The notes beneath the pieces are model-generated. The model saw only the letters and a program-made list of their open reading frames with translations. It made no database searches and was not told the origin of the DNA. DNA of 53,556 bases from JAISGQ01 sp964500965 (GTDB taxonomy: Bacteria; Bacillota; Clostridia; Oscillospirales; Acutalibacteraceae): assembly GCA_964500965.1 (NCBI GenBank), contig CAZCQZ010000010.1, forward strand, positions 1-53,556. Direction: 5' to 3'. Position 1 is the stretch's first letter; the number at the start of each line of letters is the position of its first letter. This document shows, in pieces, positions 24,849-33,627 of the stretch. A program made the translations under genes and the position numbers.

Positions 24849-27677
24849 ATGGCTGAAAAGCGAACAACATCGACAAGAGCAAAAAATACACCGAAGTCAC
24901 AGATGAAAAGCAAAGGCTCATCGGGCAAAGGACAGACAAAAAAAGCCGCAGCCGCAAAACAGACTGCCGATAACACATTCAGCAGACAGGTTGCCATGAT
25001 TGTCTTTTTTACCATGGGCGTACTGTTTTTGCTTGTAACGGTGATTGAGGGTTCAGGGTACTGGCAGTCGCTGCACAGGTCGATTTACGGCTTGTTCGGA
25101 TTTCCGGCTGCATTATGGTTTGTGGCACTCATTGCATTTACCGTAATGCTCGCACAGGAAAAGCCGACAAAGACGCTTGTAATTCGCTGTGTATGGATGT
25201 TGGCTTTGCTGCTGCTTATTTCCGCCGGAGTAACTGTTTTTACCGTTAAAAACGCCGATGTATTAAATGTCGATGAAATTATAGAAGAATGCTTTAAGGC
25301 AGGAAAAAACGGACACGGCGCAGGTGCGTTCGGAGGAGCAACCGGCGGAGTTGCCGTGAAGTACTTAGGCAGAGCCGGTGCGGTGATTGTATGGCTGCTG
25401 TCTGTTTTTGTGTTTATTATGATAACAACCAAGACCTCGGTTGCACAGCTTATTGCAATGATTTCGGTGCCGCTTGATAAAGCAAGGACAAGTATTGAGG
25501 ATAAAAAGGAACGTGTGTATCAGGAGAAGACGGAAGAACGCCCTTATCGTGATTCCGACGAGGAAATGAACACAAACGTTAAGAAACGCAGATATAAAAT
25601 TATCGAAGAAGACGGAAGTAGTGGGTATATGTTTGATATCCCCGATGATGAGGTCTATCCGGAAAAGCCACAGCGCAAAAAGAACAGACGTAACGCTTCC
25701 GAAAGCAATGTGTTTGATGACAGTATTTTTGACGACGGCTTGAATGAAAAGCTGAAGCTACAGTATGATGACGGCAATGATGAAGAACCCGATGTTAAGA
25801 TTGTAGGTACCGAAAAGGTCAAGGTGCAGAGCATGGGGTCTTCGCCGGATATTCTTGAAACCGGCCCGAAAACCGCACATAAAGCAACGACTAAGGCAAC
25901 ATCTAAATCTGTGTCGAAAGCCGTGCCGAAAGATGATGCCGCCGAGATTTCGGAGAAAGCGGACGAAATCAGACTTGATGAGCTTGTCAGGCGTGCAGGT
26001 GCTCCGACGGCAGAGGAAAACAGTGAAAAGCCCGTTTCAAAGAAACAGTCAAGAGTTGATGAAATCGCGGAGCAGGCATCTGTTGTTGCAGATGAAATCG
26101 CGCAGAATGACGCCGAAAAAACCAAAGAGCGTGAAAAGTACGTCTTTCCTCCCATTGACCTGTTAAAGGTTGCGAAAAATGAAAATGTCGATATGACAGC
26201 AGTGCTTCGTGACAACGCAAAACGCCTGATAGCAACCCTTGAAGAATACGGTGTCAAAGCATCTGTTTCCGACATCAGCAGAGGTCCTACCGTAACAAGG
26301 TTTGAAATCGTTCCGGCACCGGGCGTAAAAATCAGCAAAATAACAACGCTGGCAAATGATATTAAGCTTCGCCTTGCCGCTAAATCCGTGCGTATTGAAG
26401 CGCCTATACCGGGCAAGGCGGCGGTGGGTATCGAAATACCTAACGCACAGAGAAACACCGTTTCCATTCGTGAGCTTATTGATTCCGATACATTCAGAAA
26501 TGCAAAAGGCTCACTGTCCTGTGTTCTCGGCAAGGATATTGAGGGTAATATCATAACATGCGACCTTGCGAAAATGCCCCACCTGCTTATAGCAGGTTCA
26601 ACCGGTTCCGGTAAGTCGGTTTGCGTAAACTCAATGCTCATCAGCCTAATGTACAAGTATACGCCTGAGGAGCTTAGAATGGTACTGGTTGACCCGAAAA
26701 AGGTTGAATTTGAAGTGTACAACGGCATACCCCATTTGCTTGTGCCTGTTGTTTGTAATCCCAAAAAAGCGGCAGGAGTACTGCAATGGGCTGTTGTGGA
26801 AATGGAAAAGCGTTACGATATGCTTCAGAGCAAAAACGTGCGCAGTCTTAATTCCTATAATGCTCTTGCCGAAAAAACAGGCGAATTTGAGAAGATGTCA
26901 AAGATAGTCATTGTTATTGATGAAATGGCTGACTTGATGCAGACAACGCCAAAAGAGGTCGAAGATTCCATTGCACGTCTGGCGGCAATGGCACGTGCGG
27001 CAGGTATGCATATAATTCTTGCAACCCAAAGACCCTCCGTTGATGTTATCACCGGAACAATAAAGAATAACATTCCGAGCCGAATCGCACTTACTGTTTC
27101 TTCGCGTATCGACTCAACAACCATACTGGGAACAGGCGGCGCGGAAACCCTAATCGGCTACGGTGATATGCTTTACAATCCCATGGGCGCAAGCACGCCG
27201 AAGCGTGTGCAGGGGTGCTTTGTCAGTGACGAGGAGGTCGGTGGTGTAATCGGTTTCCTTAAACGCAACGGCGATGCGGAATATGATGAGAGCATCACCG
27301 CCGAAATCGACCGTAAGGCGGCAGAAAACGAAAAGGGCAAGGGCGATACATCTTCCAACGATGGCGGCGGTTTTCATGATGAAGATCCCACAATGTCAAA
27401 GGCTATTGAGGCGGTTATTCAGGCAGGACAGGCATCTGTATCACTGCTTCAGAGAAAGCTGGGTGTCGGTTATGCAAGGGCAGGCAAGCTGATAGACCAG
27501 CTTGAGGAACGGGGCATTGTCGGTCCTTATGAAGGCTCAAAGCCCAGAAAGGTACTGATGACGAAGACTCAGTGGCTTGAGATGAATATGTCAAGTGCCG
27601 AAGCGCAGATAGCAGATGGCTTTTCTGCTTCCGAGGAAGAAACATTGCCCTTTGATATTGAAGATACAGAGGAATAA
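24849..27677 (+). CDS. ftsK: DNA translocase FtsK/SpoIIIE
   Basis: This 942-residue protein has a short basic, low-complexity N-terminus. About four transmembrane helices follow (residues about 50-195), then a long acidic linker (about 200-430). The RecA-like motor has Walker A GSTGSGKS near 583 and Walker B IVIVIDEMADLM near 690. A C-terminal winged-helix gamma domain (about 845-910, ARAGKLIDQLEERGIVG) reads the polar DNA sequences. It pumps chromosomal DNA across the division or sporulation septum. Given the gerABC operon it probably serves as SpoIIIE too. It starts 16 bp after uppP and ends 1 bp before ygiQ, so the run uppP-ftsK-ygiQ is likely one transcript. Confidence 0.95.
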   Translation: MAEKRTTSTRAKNTPKSQMKSKGSSGKGQTKKAAAAKQTADNTFSRQVAMIVFFTMGVLFLLVTVIEGSGYWQSLHRSIYGLFGFPAALWFVALIAFTVMLAQEKPTKTLVIRCVWMLALLLLISAGVTVFTVKNADVLNVDEIIEECFKAGKNGHGAGAFGGATGGVAVKYLGRAGAVIVWLLSVFVFIMITTKTSVAQLIAMISVPLDKARTSIEDKKERVYQEKTEERPYRDSDEEMNTNVKKRRYKIIEEDGSSGYMFDIPDDEVYPEKPQRKKNRRNASESNVFDDSIFDDGLNEKLKLQYDDGNDEEPDVKIVGTEKVKVQSMGSSPDILETGPKTAHKATTKATSKSVSKAVPKDDAAEISEKADEIRLDELVRRAGAPTAEENSEKPVSKKQSRVDEIAEQASVVADEIAQNDAEKTKEREKYVFPPIDLLKVAKNENVDMTAVLRDNAKRLIATLEEYGVKASVSDISRGPTVTRFEIVPAPGVKISKITTLANDIKLRLAAKSVRIEAPIPGKAAVGIEIPNAQRNTVSIRELIDSDTFRNAKGSLSCVLGKDIEGNIITCDLAKMPHLLIAGSTGSGKSVCVNSMLISLMYKYTPEELRMVLVDPKKVEFEVYNGIPHLLVPVVCNPKKAAGVLQWAVVEMEKRYDMLQSKNVRSLNSYNALAEKTGEFEKMSKIVIVIDEMADLMQTTPKEVEDSIARLAAMARAAGMHIILATQRPSVDVITGTIKNNIPSRIALTVSSRIDSTTILGTGGAETLIGYGDMLYNPMGASTPKRVQGCFVSDEEVGGVIGFLKRNGDAEYDESITAEIDRKAAENEKGKGDTSSNDGGGFHDEDPTMSKAIEAVIQAGQASVSLLQRKLGVGYARAGKLIDQLEERGIVGPYEGSKPRKVLMTKTQWLEMNMSSAEAQIADGFSASEEETLPFDIEDTEE

Positions 27678-27678
27678 T

Positions 27679-29571
27679 ATGGCTTTTTTACCTATTACGA
27701 AAAAAGAAATTACTTCGCTGGGCTGGGAGCAGGTTGATTTTGTCATAGTCACCGCAGATGCCTACGTTGACCACCCCAGCTTCGGCACGGCGATAATAAG
27801 CAGAATACTTGAAGCGGACGGATTCAGAGTAGCGATACTGGCGCAGCCCTATTGGAAAAATGAACGTGATTTCAGGCGTTTCGGTGAGCCGCGTTTGGGC
27901 TTCATGATAAACGGCGGAAATATTGATTCGATGGTTGCTCATTATACTGCCGCCAAAAAGAAACGCAGTGATGATTATTATTCACCCGGCGGCAAAGCGG
28001 GTAAAAGACCTGACAGACCGACTATTGTTTACACAAAGCTTGCAAAAACGGCATATCCCGATGTACCGGTAATTATCGGCGGACTTGAGGCGTCCTTGCG
28101 CCGATTTGCTCATTATGATTATTGGGACGATGAGGTTAAACCGTCAATACTTATTGAATCGGGTGCGGACCTTCTCAGCTACGGAATGGGTGAATACCAA
28201 ACCCTTGAAATCGCGCACAGACTTGATTCATATGAACCGATAAAAGCTATAAACGATGTTCGCGGAACCTGTGTTGCAATCCCTGCATCGGAGTATAAGC
28301 CGCGTTCTGTTGCTCAGTGTCCGAGCTTTGAAGCTGTGTGTGAATCCAAGAGGGAATACGCGGTGTCGTGCAGAATCCAGCAGGACGAGCACGATGCGGT
28401 GCGCGGCAAAACGGTTATACAACGCCACGGCGATTTGATACTCGTACAGAATCCGCCGCAGCCGCCGATTTCGACCGAGGAATTTGACCGCGTGTATGAG
28501 CTGCCATATGAACGTGATTATCACCCGTCCTATAAATCACTCGGAGGAGTGCCTGCAATAGAGGAAGTGAAATTTTCAGTCGTTCATAACCGTGGCTGTT
28601 TCGGCGCGTGCGCATTTTGCTCCCTTGCTTTTCATCAGGGGAGACAAATTACCACAAGAAGCGAAGAGTCACTTGTTCGTGAGGTTACGGCGCTTACTCA
28701 GATGCCGGATTTTAAGGGCTACATACACGATGTCGGAGGTCCTACCGCAAATTTCAGACGCAATTCCTGTGAGCAGCAGAGTAAAAACGGTCTTTGTAAA
28801 GGCAGACGATGCCTTGCACCCGTACCGTGCAAAAACCTCATTGCAGACCATAGCGAATACCTGAAAATACTTCGCAGACTTCGTTCCATACCAAAGGTCA
28901 AAAAGATATTTATTCGTTCGGGTATCAGATTTGATTATCTGATGCAGGACGAAAACGACGAATTTTTCAAAGAGCTTGTCAAGTATCATGTCAGCGGTCA
29001 GCTTAAAGTTGCGCCGGAACATTGCAGTAACGCAGTGCTTGATAATATGGGCAAGCCGCATATTGAGACATACATAAAATTCAGAAAAAAGTTTTACGAG
29101 CTTACAGGTCAGGTCGGGAAGAAGCAGTATCTTGTCCCGTATCTCATGAGCAGTCACCCCGGAAGCACATTAAAAGATGCGATTGAACTTGCACTGTTTT
29201 TGAAAAAAGAGGGCATACACCCGGAACAGGTGCAGGATTTTTACCCTACACCCGGAACAATCTCCACGTGCATGTTTTATACCGGACTCGACCCATATAC
29301 GCTCAAAGAGGTATATGTACCAAAAACTCCCGAACAGAAAAAGGAGCAGCGTGCACTTTTGCAGTATTTCAAGCCCGAAAACAGAGCTGTTGTTGAGCGC
29401 GCTTTGCGCAAGTGCGGAAGAGCGGATTTAATCGGATATTCGGCGGATTGTCTGATTAAACCCGGAAGCGGACATGGAGATAAAAATAATGCAGAAAAAC
29501 GAAATAATTACGGAAAACGGGCCGCAGGAAAAAACAAAGGCGGCAATGGTAGCAGAGCAAAAAAGGTTTAA
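27679..29571 (+). CDS. YgiQ family radical SAM protein
   Basis: This 630-residue protein is a UPF0313/YgiQ-type radical SAM enzyme. The N-terminal domain begins MAFLPITKKE and contains GGLEASLRRFAHYDYWDDEV. The SAM-binding [4Fe-4S] motif is CFGACAFC near residue 310, with a lysine-rich low-complexity tail after about 590. The reaction is not known. The ATG at 27679 is 1 bp past the ftsK stop and uses AGAGGAA as ribosome-binding site. The last 83 bp overlap the next gene in another frame; the tail encoded there (KNKGGNGSRAKK) is typical of the family and probably tolerant of the overlap. Confidence 0.9.
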   Translation: MAFLPITKKEITSLGWEQVDFVIVTADAYVDHPSFGTAIISRILEADGFRVAILAQPYWKNERDFRRFGEPRLGFMINGGNIDSMVAHYTAAKKKRSDDYYSPGGKAGKRPDRPTIVYTKLAKTAYPDVPVIIGGLEASLRRFAHYDYWDDEVKPSILIESGADLLSYGMGEYQTLEIAHRLDSYEPIKAINDVRGTCVAIPASEYKPRSVAQCPSFEAVCESKREYAVSCRIQQDEHDAVRGKTVIQRHGDLILVQNPPQPPISTEEFDRVYELPYERDYHPSYKSLGGVPAIEEVKFSVVHNRGCFGACAFCSLAFHQGRQITTRSEESLVREVTALTQMPDFKGYIHDVGGPTANFRRNSCEQQSKNGLCKGRRCLAPVPCKNLIADHSEYLKILRRLRSIPKVKKIFIRSGIRFDYLMQDENDEFFKELVKYHVSGQLKVAPEHCSNAVLDNMGKPHIETYIKFRKKFYELTGQVGKKQYLVPYLMSSHPGSTLKDAIELALFLKKEGIHPEQVQDFYPTPGTISTCMFYTGLDPYTLKEVYVPKTPEQKKEQRALLQYFKPENRAVVERALRKCGRADLIGYSADCLIKPGSGHGDKNNAEKRNNYGKRAAGKNKGGNGSRAKKV

Positions 29572-30517
29572 TAAGCGGCTGAAGCAGTCATTGTTTTTTA
29601 TTCTGGCTGTTGTATGTGCTGTCATTCTTACGATAGGTGAAATTAAACCGGAGCTTGAAATTCCAAGCTGGTCGGGAATGTTTGCACAGCTCGGCGATGA
29701 ACCGCAGGACGAGCCGCGTCAGTATGCGGATAAACTGAACGGCGATATTTTGATGTCAGTCCATGCAATTGATGTCGGACAAGGTGACTGTACGCTTATA
29801 AGAGCAGGAACTGTTACCGTGCTTATTGATTCGGGTGAGCGCGGAAACGGCGATAATGTCCTTGAATATATTGACGGGCTGGACATCAAAAAGCTTGATT
29901 ACGTTGTTGCTACACACCCTCACTCAGACCACATAGGCGGCTTGCTTGACGTGATGAAGAACATTGACGTAGGAACGCTGATTATACCTGAAATAAGTGA
30001 GAGCATGGTGCCGACAAGCAGTACCTATTCAAGCTTTATGGATATTGCCGCAGAAAAGCAAAAGGGCGGAATGCGGATTGAAAAGGCGGTGGCAGGAAGC
30101 GGCTACAATCTGAATGATAATGTGAAAATGTCGGTGCTTTCGCCCTTTGACGAGGATTACACAAATCTCAATGATTATTCGATTGCATTGCTGTTTACCT
30201 GTAATGATGTAGGCTTTTTCACAGCCGGTGATATTACACATAAAGTCGAGAAAGAGCTTATGGAGCAATATCCCGAACTTAAAGCAGACCTGATTAAAGT
30301 GTCGCATCACGGAAGTGATGAATCAAATCTGAAAGCATTTGTCAAGCAACTAGACCCTGCTTATGCGTTTATCAGCTGCGGCGAAGACAATTCCTACGGA
30401 CATCCGACAGAGATTGTGCTTGATATTTTGAAAGAATTAAATATCAGATATCGCCGAACGGATTTGGCAGGCTCGTTCGTATATTACACTGACGGAAAAA
30501 CATTTATTGAAGACTAA
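29489..30517 (+). CDS. ComEC/Rec2-like metallo-beta-lactamase fold protein
   Basis: This is a 342-residue protein with one N-terminal membrane helix (about residues 30-52) and an extracellular metallo-beta-lactamase domain. Metal ligands are visible in THPHSDHIGG near 136 and SHHGSDES near 273, and DVGQGDCTLIRAG is the usual first strand. It matches the nuclease-like domain of ComEC standing alone, without the membrane channel. Such proteins may degrade nucleic acid or nucleotides outside the cell; the substrate here is unknown. GGAGA supports the ATG at 29489 (an earlier ATG at 29474 lacks a site). The start lies 83 bp inside ygiQ. Confidence 0.85.
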   Translation: MQKNEIITENGPQEKTKAAMVAEQKRFNKRLKQSLFFILAVVCAVILTIGEIKPELEIPSWSGMFAQLGDEPQDEPRQYADKLNGDILMSVHAIDVGQGDCTLIRAGTVTVLIDSGERGNGDNVLEYIDGLDIKKLDYVVATHPHSDHIGGLLDVMKNIDVGTLIIPEISESMVPTSSTYSSFMDIAAEKQKGGMRIEKAVAGSGYNLNDNVKMSVLSPFDEDYTNLNDYSIALLFTCNDVGFFTAGDITHKVEKELMEQYPELKADLIKVSHHGSDESNLKAFVKQLDPAYAFISCGEDNSYGHPTEIVLDILKELNIRYRRTDLAGSFVYYTDGKTFIED

Positions 30518-30531
30518 AGGAAGTATGTTTT

Positions 30532-30756
30532 ATGAAGCTTTTATCAATTGACCGCTTTGAGGGTACTTACGCAATTTGCGAGGATAAAGACGGAGCAAAG
30601 TTTGCGATTCCCGTGCAGGAGCTTCCGCAGGGAGCAAAAGAGGGCGTTTGTCTCAGAATTTCCGATGACGGAACGCTTTCGATAGACGAGAAAATTACCG
30701 CAGACAAAAGACGTGAAAATTATCTCAAGCAAAAGAAGTTGCTTGAAAGAAAATAA
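30532..30756 (+). CDS. DUF3006 family small protein
   Basis: This 74-residue protein (LSIDRFEGTYAICEDKDG at the start) matches the DUF3006 pattern of a short beta-rich domain with a charged C-terminal helix. It begins 14 bp after the ComEC-like gene. DUF3006 proteins are repeatedly found beside such metallo-beta-lactamase genes, which suggests a partner or regulatory role, but no biochemical function is known to me. Confidence 0.8.
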   Translation: MKLLSIDRFEGTYAICEDKDGAKFAIPVQELPQGAKEGVCLRISDDGTLSIDEKITADKRRENYLKQKKLLERK

Positions 30757-30768
30757 TCAACAGAAACA

Positions 30769-30800
30769 GGGCTGTAAAAAACTTTTGTTTTTTACAGCCC
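30769..30800. terminator. Bidirectional terminator, GGCTGTAAAAA family
   Basis: GGGCTGTAAAAAAC and GTTTTTTACAGCCC pair perfectly around TTTT. It separates the convergent DUF3006 and nrdR genes. Confidence 0.82.
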
Positions 30801-30839
30801 AATCATATAAATACTTCAGATTGTAAATAGCCGGAATAA

Positions 30840-31295
30840 TTACTTATCCGACATAAGCTTGCTTATGACATCAACAAAAGTGTTAATATCCGCAAACTGA
30901 CGGTATACCGAGGCGAAACGAATATAGGCAACCTCGTCGATGTTGCGCAGTTGATCCATTGCAAGCTCACCGACTGTAAGCGAAGTTACCTCACGATCCA
31001 GGGAGTTTTGAAGATTTGATTCAATAGACGAAACGGCTTTTTCGAGGGTATCAATTGAAACAGGCCGTTTTTCACAGGCACGAAGCATACCGTTTAAAAG
31101 CTTATTGCGGTCAAAAGGTTCGCGGCTTTTATCACGTTTAACAACAATAATCGGAACGGTTTCTATTATTTCATAGGTGGTAAAACGCTTTGCACAGCTT
31201 AAACATTCACGTCTGCGTCTGATTTTTTCGCCCTCATCGGTGGGTCTTGAATCAATAACTTTGCTTTCGGGGTATGAGCAAAACGGGCATTTCAT
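30840..31295 (-). CDS. nrdR: Transcriptional repressor NrdR
   Basis: This 151-residue protein has the family's usual length. A zinc ribbon uses Cys3/Cys6 and Cys31/Cys34, with the RRRREC basic stretch that contacts DNA. An ATP-cone domain (residues about 49-139, containing VVKRDKSREPFDRNKL) senses ATP and dATP. NrdR represses ribonucleotide reductase genes when dATP is high. No nrd genes are in the window. A matching operator overlaps its own promoter. Confidence 0.96.
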   Translation of the reverse strand: MKCPFCSYPESKVIDSRPTDEGEKIRRRRECLSCAKRFTTYEIIETVPIIVVKRDKSREPFDRNKLLNGMLRACEKRPVSIDTLEKAVSSIESNLQNSLDREVTSLTVGELAMDQLRNIDEVAYIRFASVYRQFADINTFVDVISKLMSDK

Positions 31296-31327
31296 AAAAA
31301 CACTCCAGTCAACGATGTATTACAGTA

Positions 31328-31356
31328 ATTATACCACAATATATTATGGTAATCAA
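31328..31356 (-). promoter_or_regulatory. nrdR promoter
   Basis: On the minus strand TTGATT (31356-31351) and a consensus TATAAT (31333-31328) are 17 bp apart, 33 bp upstream of the nrdR ATG. The spacer is occupied by the NrdR-box-like palindrome at 31333-31350. Confidence 0.7.
31333..31350. promoter_or_regulatory. Putative NrdR box (autoregulation)
   Basis: ACCACAATATATTATGGT is a palindrome apart from one base pair. Its core CAATATATTA differs at one position from CWATATATWG, the centre of the NrdR box. It fills the spacer of the nrdR promoter exactly, so binding should exclude RNA polymerase. Confidence 0.65.
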
Positions 31357-31391
31357 GATTAAAATAATGAAATGCCACAAAATATATACAT

Positions 31392-32543
31392 TTATTCTAT
31401 TATTCCCGATGAAGTGATATTACAGTGCACGGTTACTTCAATGTCGGCGTTTTTGTAATCGGTTTCCCAATATTCGCGGTTAGCTTCAAACCATTTTCTA
31501 CAATTCTGCCGTGCCGCGCTTTCAAATCCGAGAATCTCACCGCCGTATTTATATCTGCTCAGAAATACAAGTTCATTGATTTTTCCTTTAAGATTTTCTT
31601 CAACGATTTTTTCGCCGTTTTCAATATGTCTGTTACCGGTGTCGATGAGCAGGCAATCAACATTCAGTTCGATTGAGAATGTCGGTATATTATCGGTGAC
31701 ATGACAGGTTTCGGTACATTTTGAAGTGACTATCTGGTAGCATATATTAGTGCCGTCGTCCGTGACTATGTTAATCACGCCCTCGCTTTGACGGTTTGAA
31801 AGCAGTCGTATTGTTTCAAGCTCGGTATATCCGAGCTGCCCGACATATTTACAGTTGTTGTATACGCTCAGTCCGGTAACTGAAAGAGAAAGGTCATCTT
31901 CACTTGAAAAATCCGAGGTGCTCAATACGGAATAATTGCTGTTTTTCGTTGCACTGACCGATAAAAGATAAAAGCTGAGATTATCTTTCTTTTTTGAATA
32001 AAGCGAAGTCAATGAAAAGCCCTCAAGGACATTGGCATCGGATGAAGTGTAATGGTTTGAAAGTCGATTTATCATCACGGCTGTTGAGTTCCCTGAAAAC
32101 TTCATGGAAAGAAGCTCCTGAGCTTTAATATCGGTGGTGACAACAACGCACTTTCTTCTCACCGATGCCATTCTGAACAGCATGTCAATGTCGTCAAAAG
32201 AGAGTTCACGCAGGTAATCCGTACCGAGAACAAGTGCCTGCATATGGTCGAAATTTGCTTCGCTGTCGGAGTTCCTGATAAGTTCTCTGACTGCCAGAGG
32301 CAATGATGCAGAACGAATGGTTGCGTTAATGTAGGTCATTTTATCCGAAGACTGGTCGGAGGCTTCACCGCGTGGATTTGCGTAGTGAAATGTAAAACGG
32401 TACAGACCCGGTTCGTCATCAAGGTCAATGCCAAGACCGAGAACAAAAATATGGTCGTTAATATCCGTTAAATCCCAACAGCCTGTAGGTATAAGGATTG
32501 ACAGAATCAGCATTAGAATCAACGCTGCTTTTTTAAACCTCAT
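31392..32543 (-). CDS. gerC: Spore germination lipoprotein GerC (Ger(x)C family)
   Basis: This 383-residue protein has a lipoprotein signal peptide ending PTGC near residue 22 and the GerC hallmark CWDLTDIND right after it. The domains beyond form the usual three-domain GerAC fold. It is the C subunit of a nutrient germinant receptor in the inner spore membrane. It overlaps gerB by 11 bp. Its C-terminal ligand specificity cannot be told from the sequence. Confidence 0.93.
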   Translation of the reverse strand: MRFKKAALILMLILSILIPTGCWDLTDINDHIFVLGLGIDLDDEPGLYRFTFHYANPRGEASDQSSDKMTYINATIRSASLPLAVRELIRNSDSEANFDHMQALVLGTDYLRELSFDDIDMLFRMASVRRKCVVVTTDIKAQELLSMKFSGNSTAVMINRLSNHYTSSDANVLEGFSLTSLYSKKKDNLSFYLLSVSATKNSNYSVLSTSDFSSEDDLSLSVTGLSVYNNCKYVGQLGYTELETIRLLSNRQSEGVINIVTDDGTNICYQIVTSKCTETCHVTDNIPTFSIELNVDCLLIDTGNRHIENGEKIVEENLKGKINELVFLSRYKYGGEILGFESAARQNCRKWFEANREYWETDYKNADIEVTVHCNITSSGIIE

Positions 32544-33627
32544 TTTTCTTATCCCTCTTTCCGAGCCGGGCGATTACAAACAGTCCCGGAATAATCAGCA
32601 GCAAAAAAGCGACATCAAGAATCCAAGATAATTTTGAAATTGTATTTGAAAAAGTTTCGTTACTGCCGAAAAATACAAGTACCGCAAGAATAAGAGCAAC
32701 CGAAAAGGAATATCTGAAATGCAAAGGATAAAACACTATTGATAATGATTCGGCAGCGCAGTAGCAGCCTAATGCCGAAAAAATGCAGGTATATGCAATG
32801 CTGACCGAAAACATTACCGCGTCAAAGCGTTCGATAACTCTGAGATATTTAAATTGCACGGCTCGTGCAAGCTCGGTGACGGGATAGACTAAGTCCGCGC
32901 CGGCTTTAAGAGTGAATGTGCCGACAACGCATAAAGTGAGAAGCAGCATTATAACAGCGCAGACGGAATAGCCTGCAATGAGTGCCGCTTTTCTCCTTTT
33001 AGTATTTTCAACATGGCAGATAAAAAGCAGTAACATTTCGACACATGAAAAGCAGTTGACGGTTTTAATAACCTGTGAAAATATATTGCGCGTATCCACC
33101 TGAAAAAGGATTTTAATCTCTCCGGATTCCAGATTTGAAAAATACAGGGCAAAGATTATTGTGATAATCAGCAGTATCGGAATTGTAAGCAATTCGCATA
33201 GCTTTGCAAGGGAGCGTAAGCCGGGTGCACAGACCGCAAAGCCGACAAGTACAATAGTCAGTGAAATTACAACGGCTGGAGTTTTGTCAAATAAAAACAA
33301 CTGAATGTTGTTGCTTTCAAGCAGTATTATGCTCAGTGTGCCGAGAATAAAATAAACTGCCAGAAACGCTCCGAGTACCCTTGAGGGAGCGGTGCCGATG
33401 AGAGAGCGCATAGTGTTTCCGAAATCTTCGTCGTTTGCAATGTCAAATACGGCAAGAAGTATAAACAATACCGGAAACATCAACACAGTTGAAATCAATT
33501 GCGCTATAAACCACTCCGCTCTGATGTCGTGACCGATAACAGACGGGTAGAAATTCAAACCGAATAGCATGGAAAATAATGTGATTGAAAACAACTGGAA
33601 CGGAGTGATTTTATCACGGTTAATCAT
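32533..33627 (-). CDS. gerB: Spore germination permease GerB
   Basis: This 364-residue protein has about ten transmembrane helices of the amino-acid/polyamine permease type found in GerAB subunits (ITPFQLFSITLFSML at the start). It probably binds the germinant. The ATG at 33627 is set by GGAGGG upstream and by the family N-terminus; the frame extends upstream into gerA without meaning. It overlaps the gerA stop by 8 bp. Confidence 0.92.
   Translation of the reverse strand: MINRDKITPFQLFSITLFSMLFGLNFYPSVIGHDIRAEWFIAQLISTVLMFPVLFILLAVFDIANDEDFGNTMRSLIGTAPSRVLGAFLAVYFILGTLSIILLESNNIQLFLFDKTPAVVISLTIVLVGFAVCAPGLRSLAKLCELLTIPILLIITIIFALYFSNLESGEIKILFQVDTRNIFSQVIKTVNCFSCVEMLLLFICHVENTKRRKAALIAGYSVCAVIMLLLTLCVVGTFTLKAGADLVYPVTELARAVQFKYLRVIERFDAVMFSVSIAYTCIFSALGCYCAAESLSIVFYPLHFRYSFSVALILAVLVFFGSNETFSNTISKLSWILDVAFLLLIIPGLFVIARLGKRDKKNEV

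Noticed and set aside
25655..26764. A 369-residue open frame antisense to ftsK
   Set aside because: It lies wholly inside the ftsK coding region on the other strand, is Ser-rich with no domain, and has no ribosome-binding site. It is a shadow of ftsK codon use.
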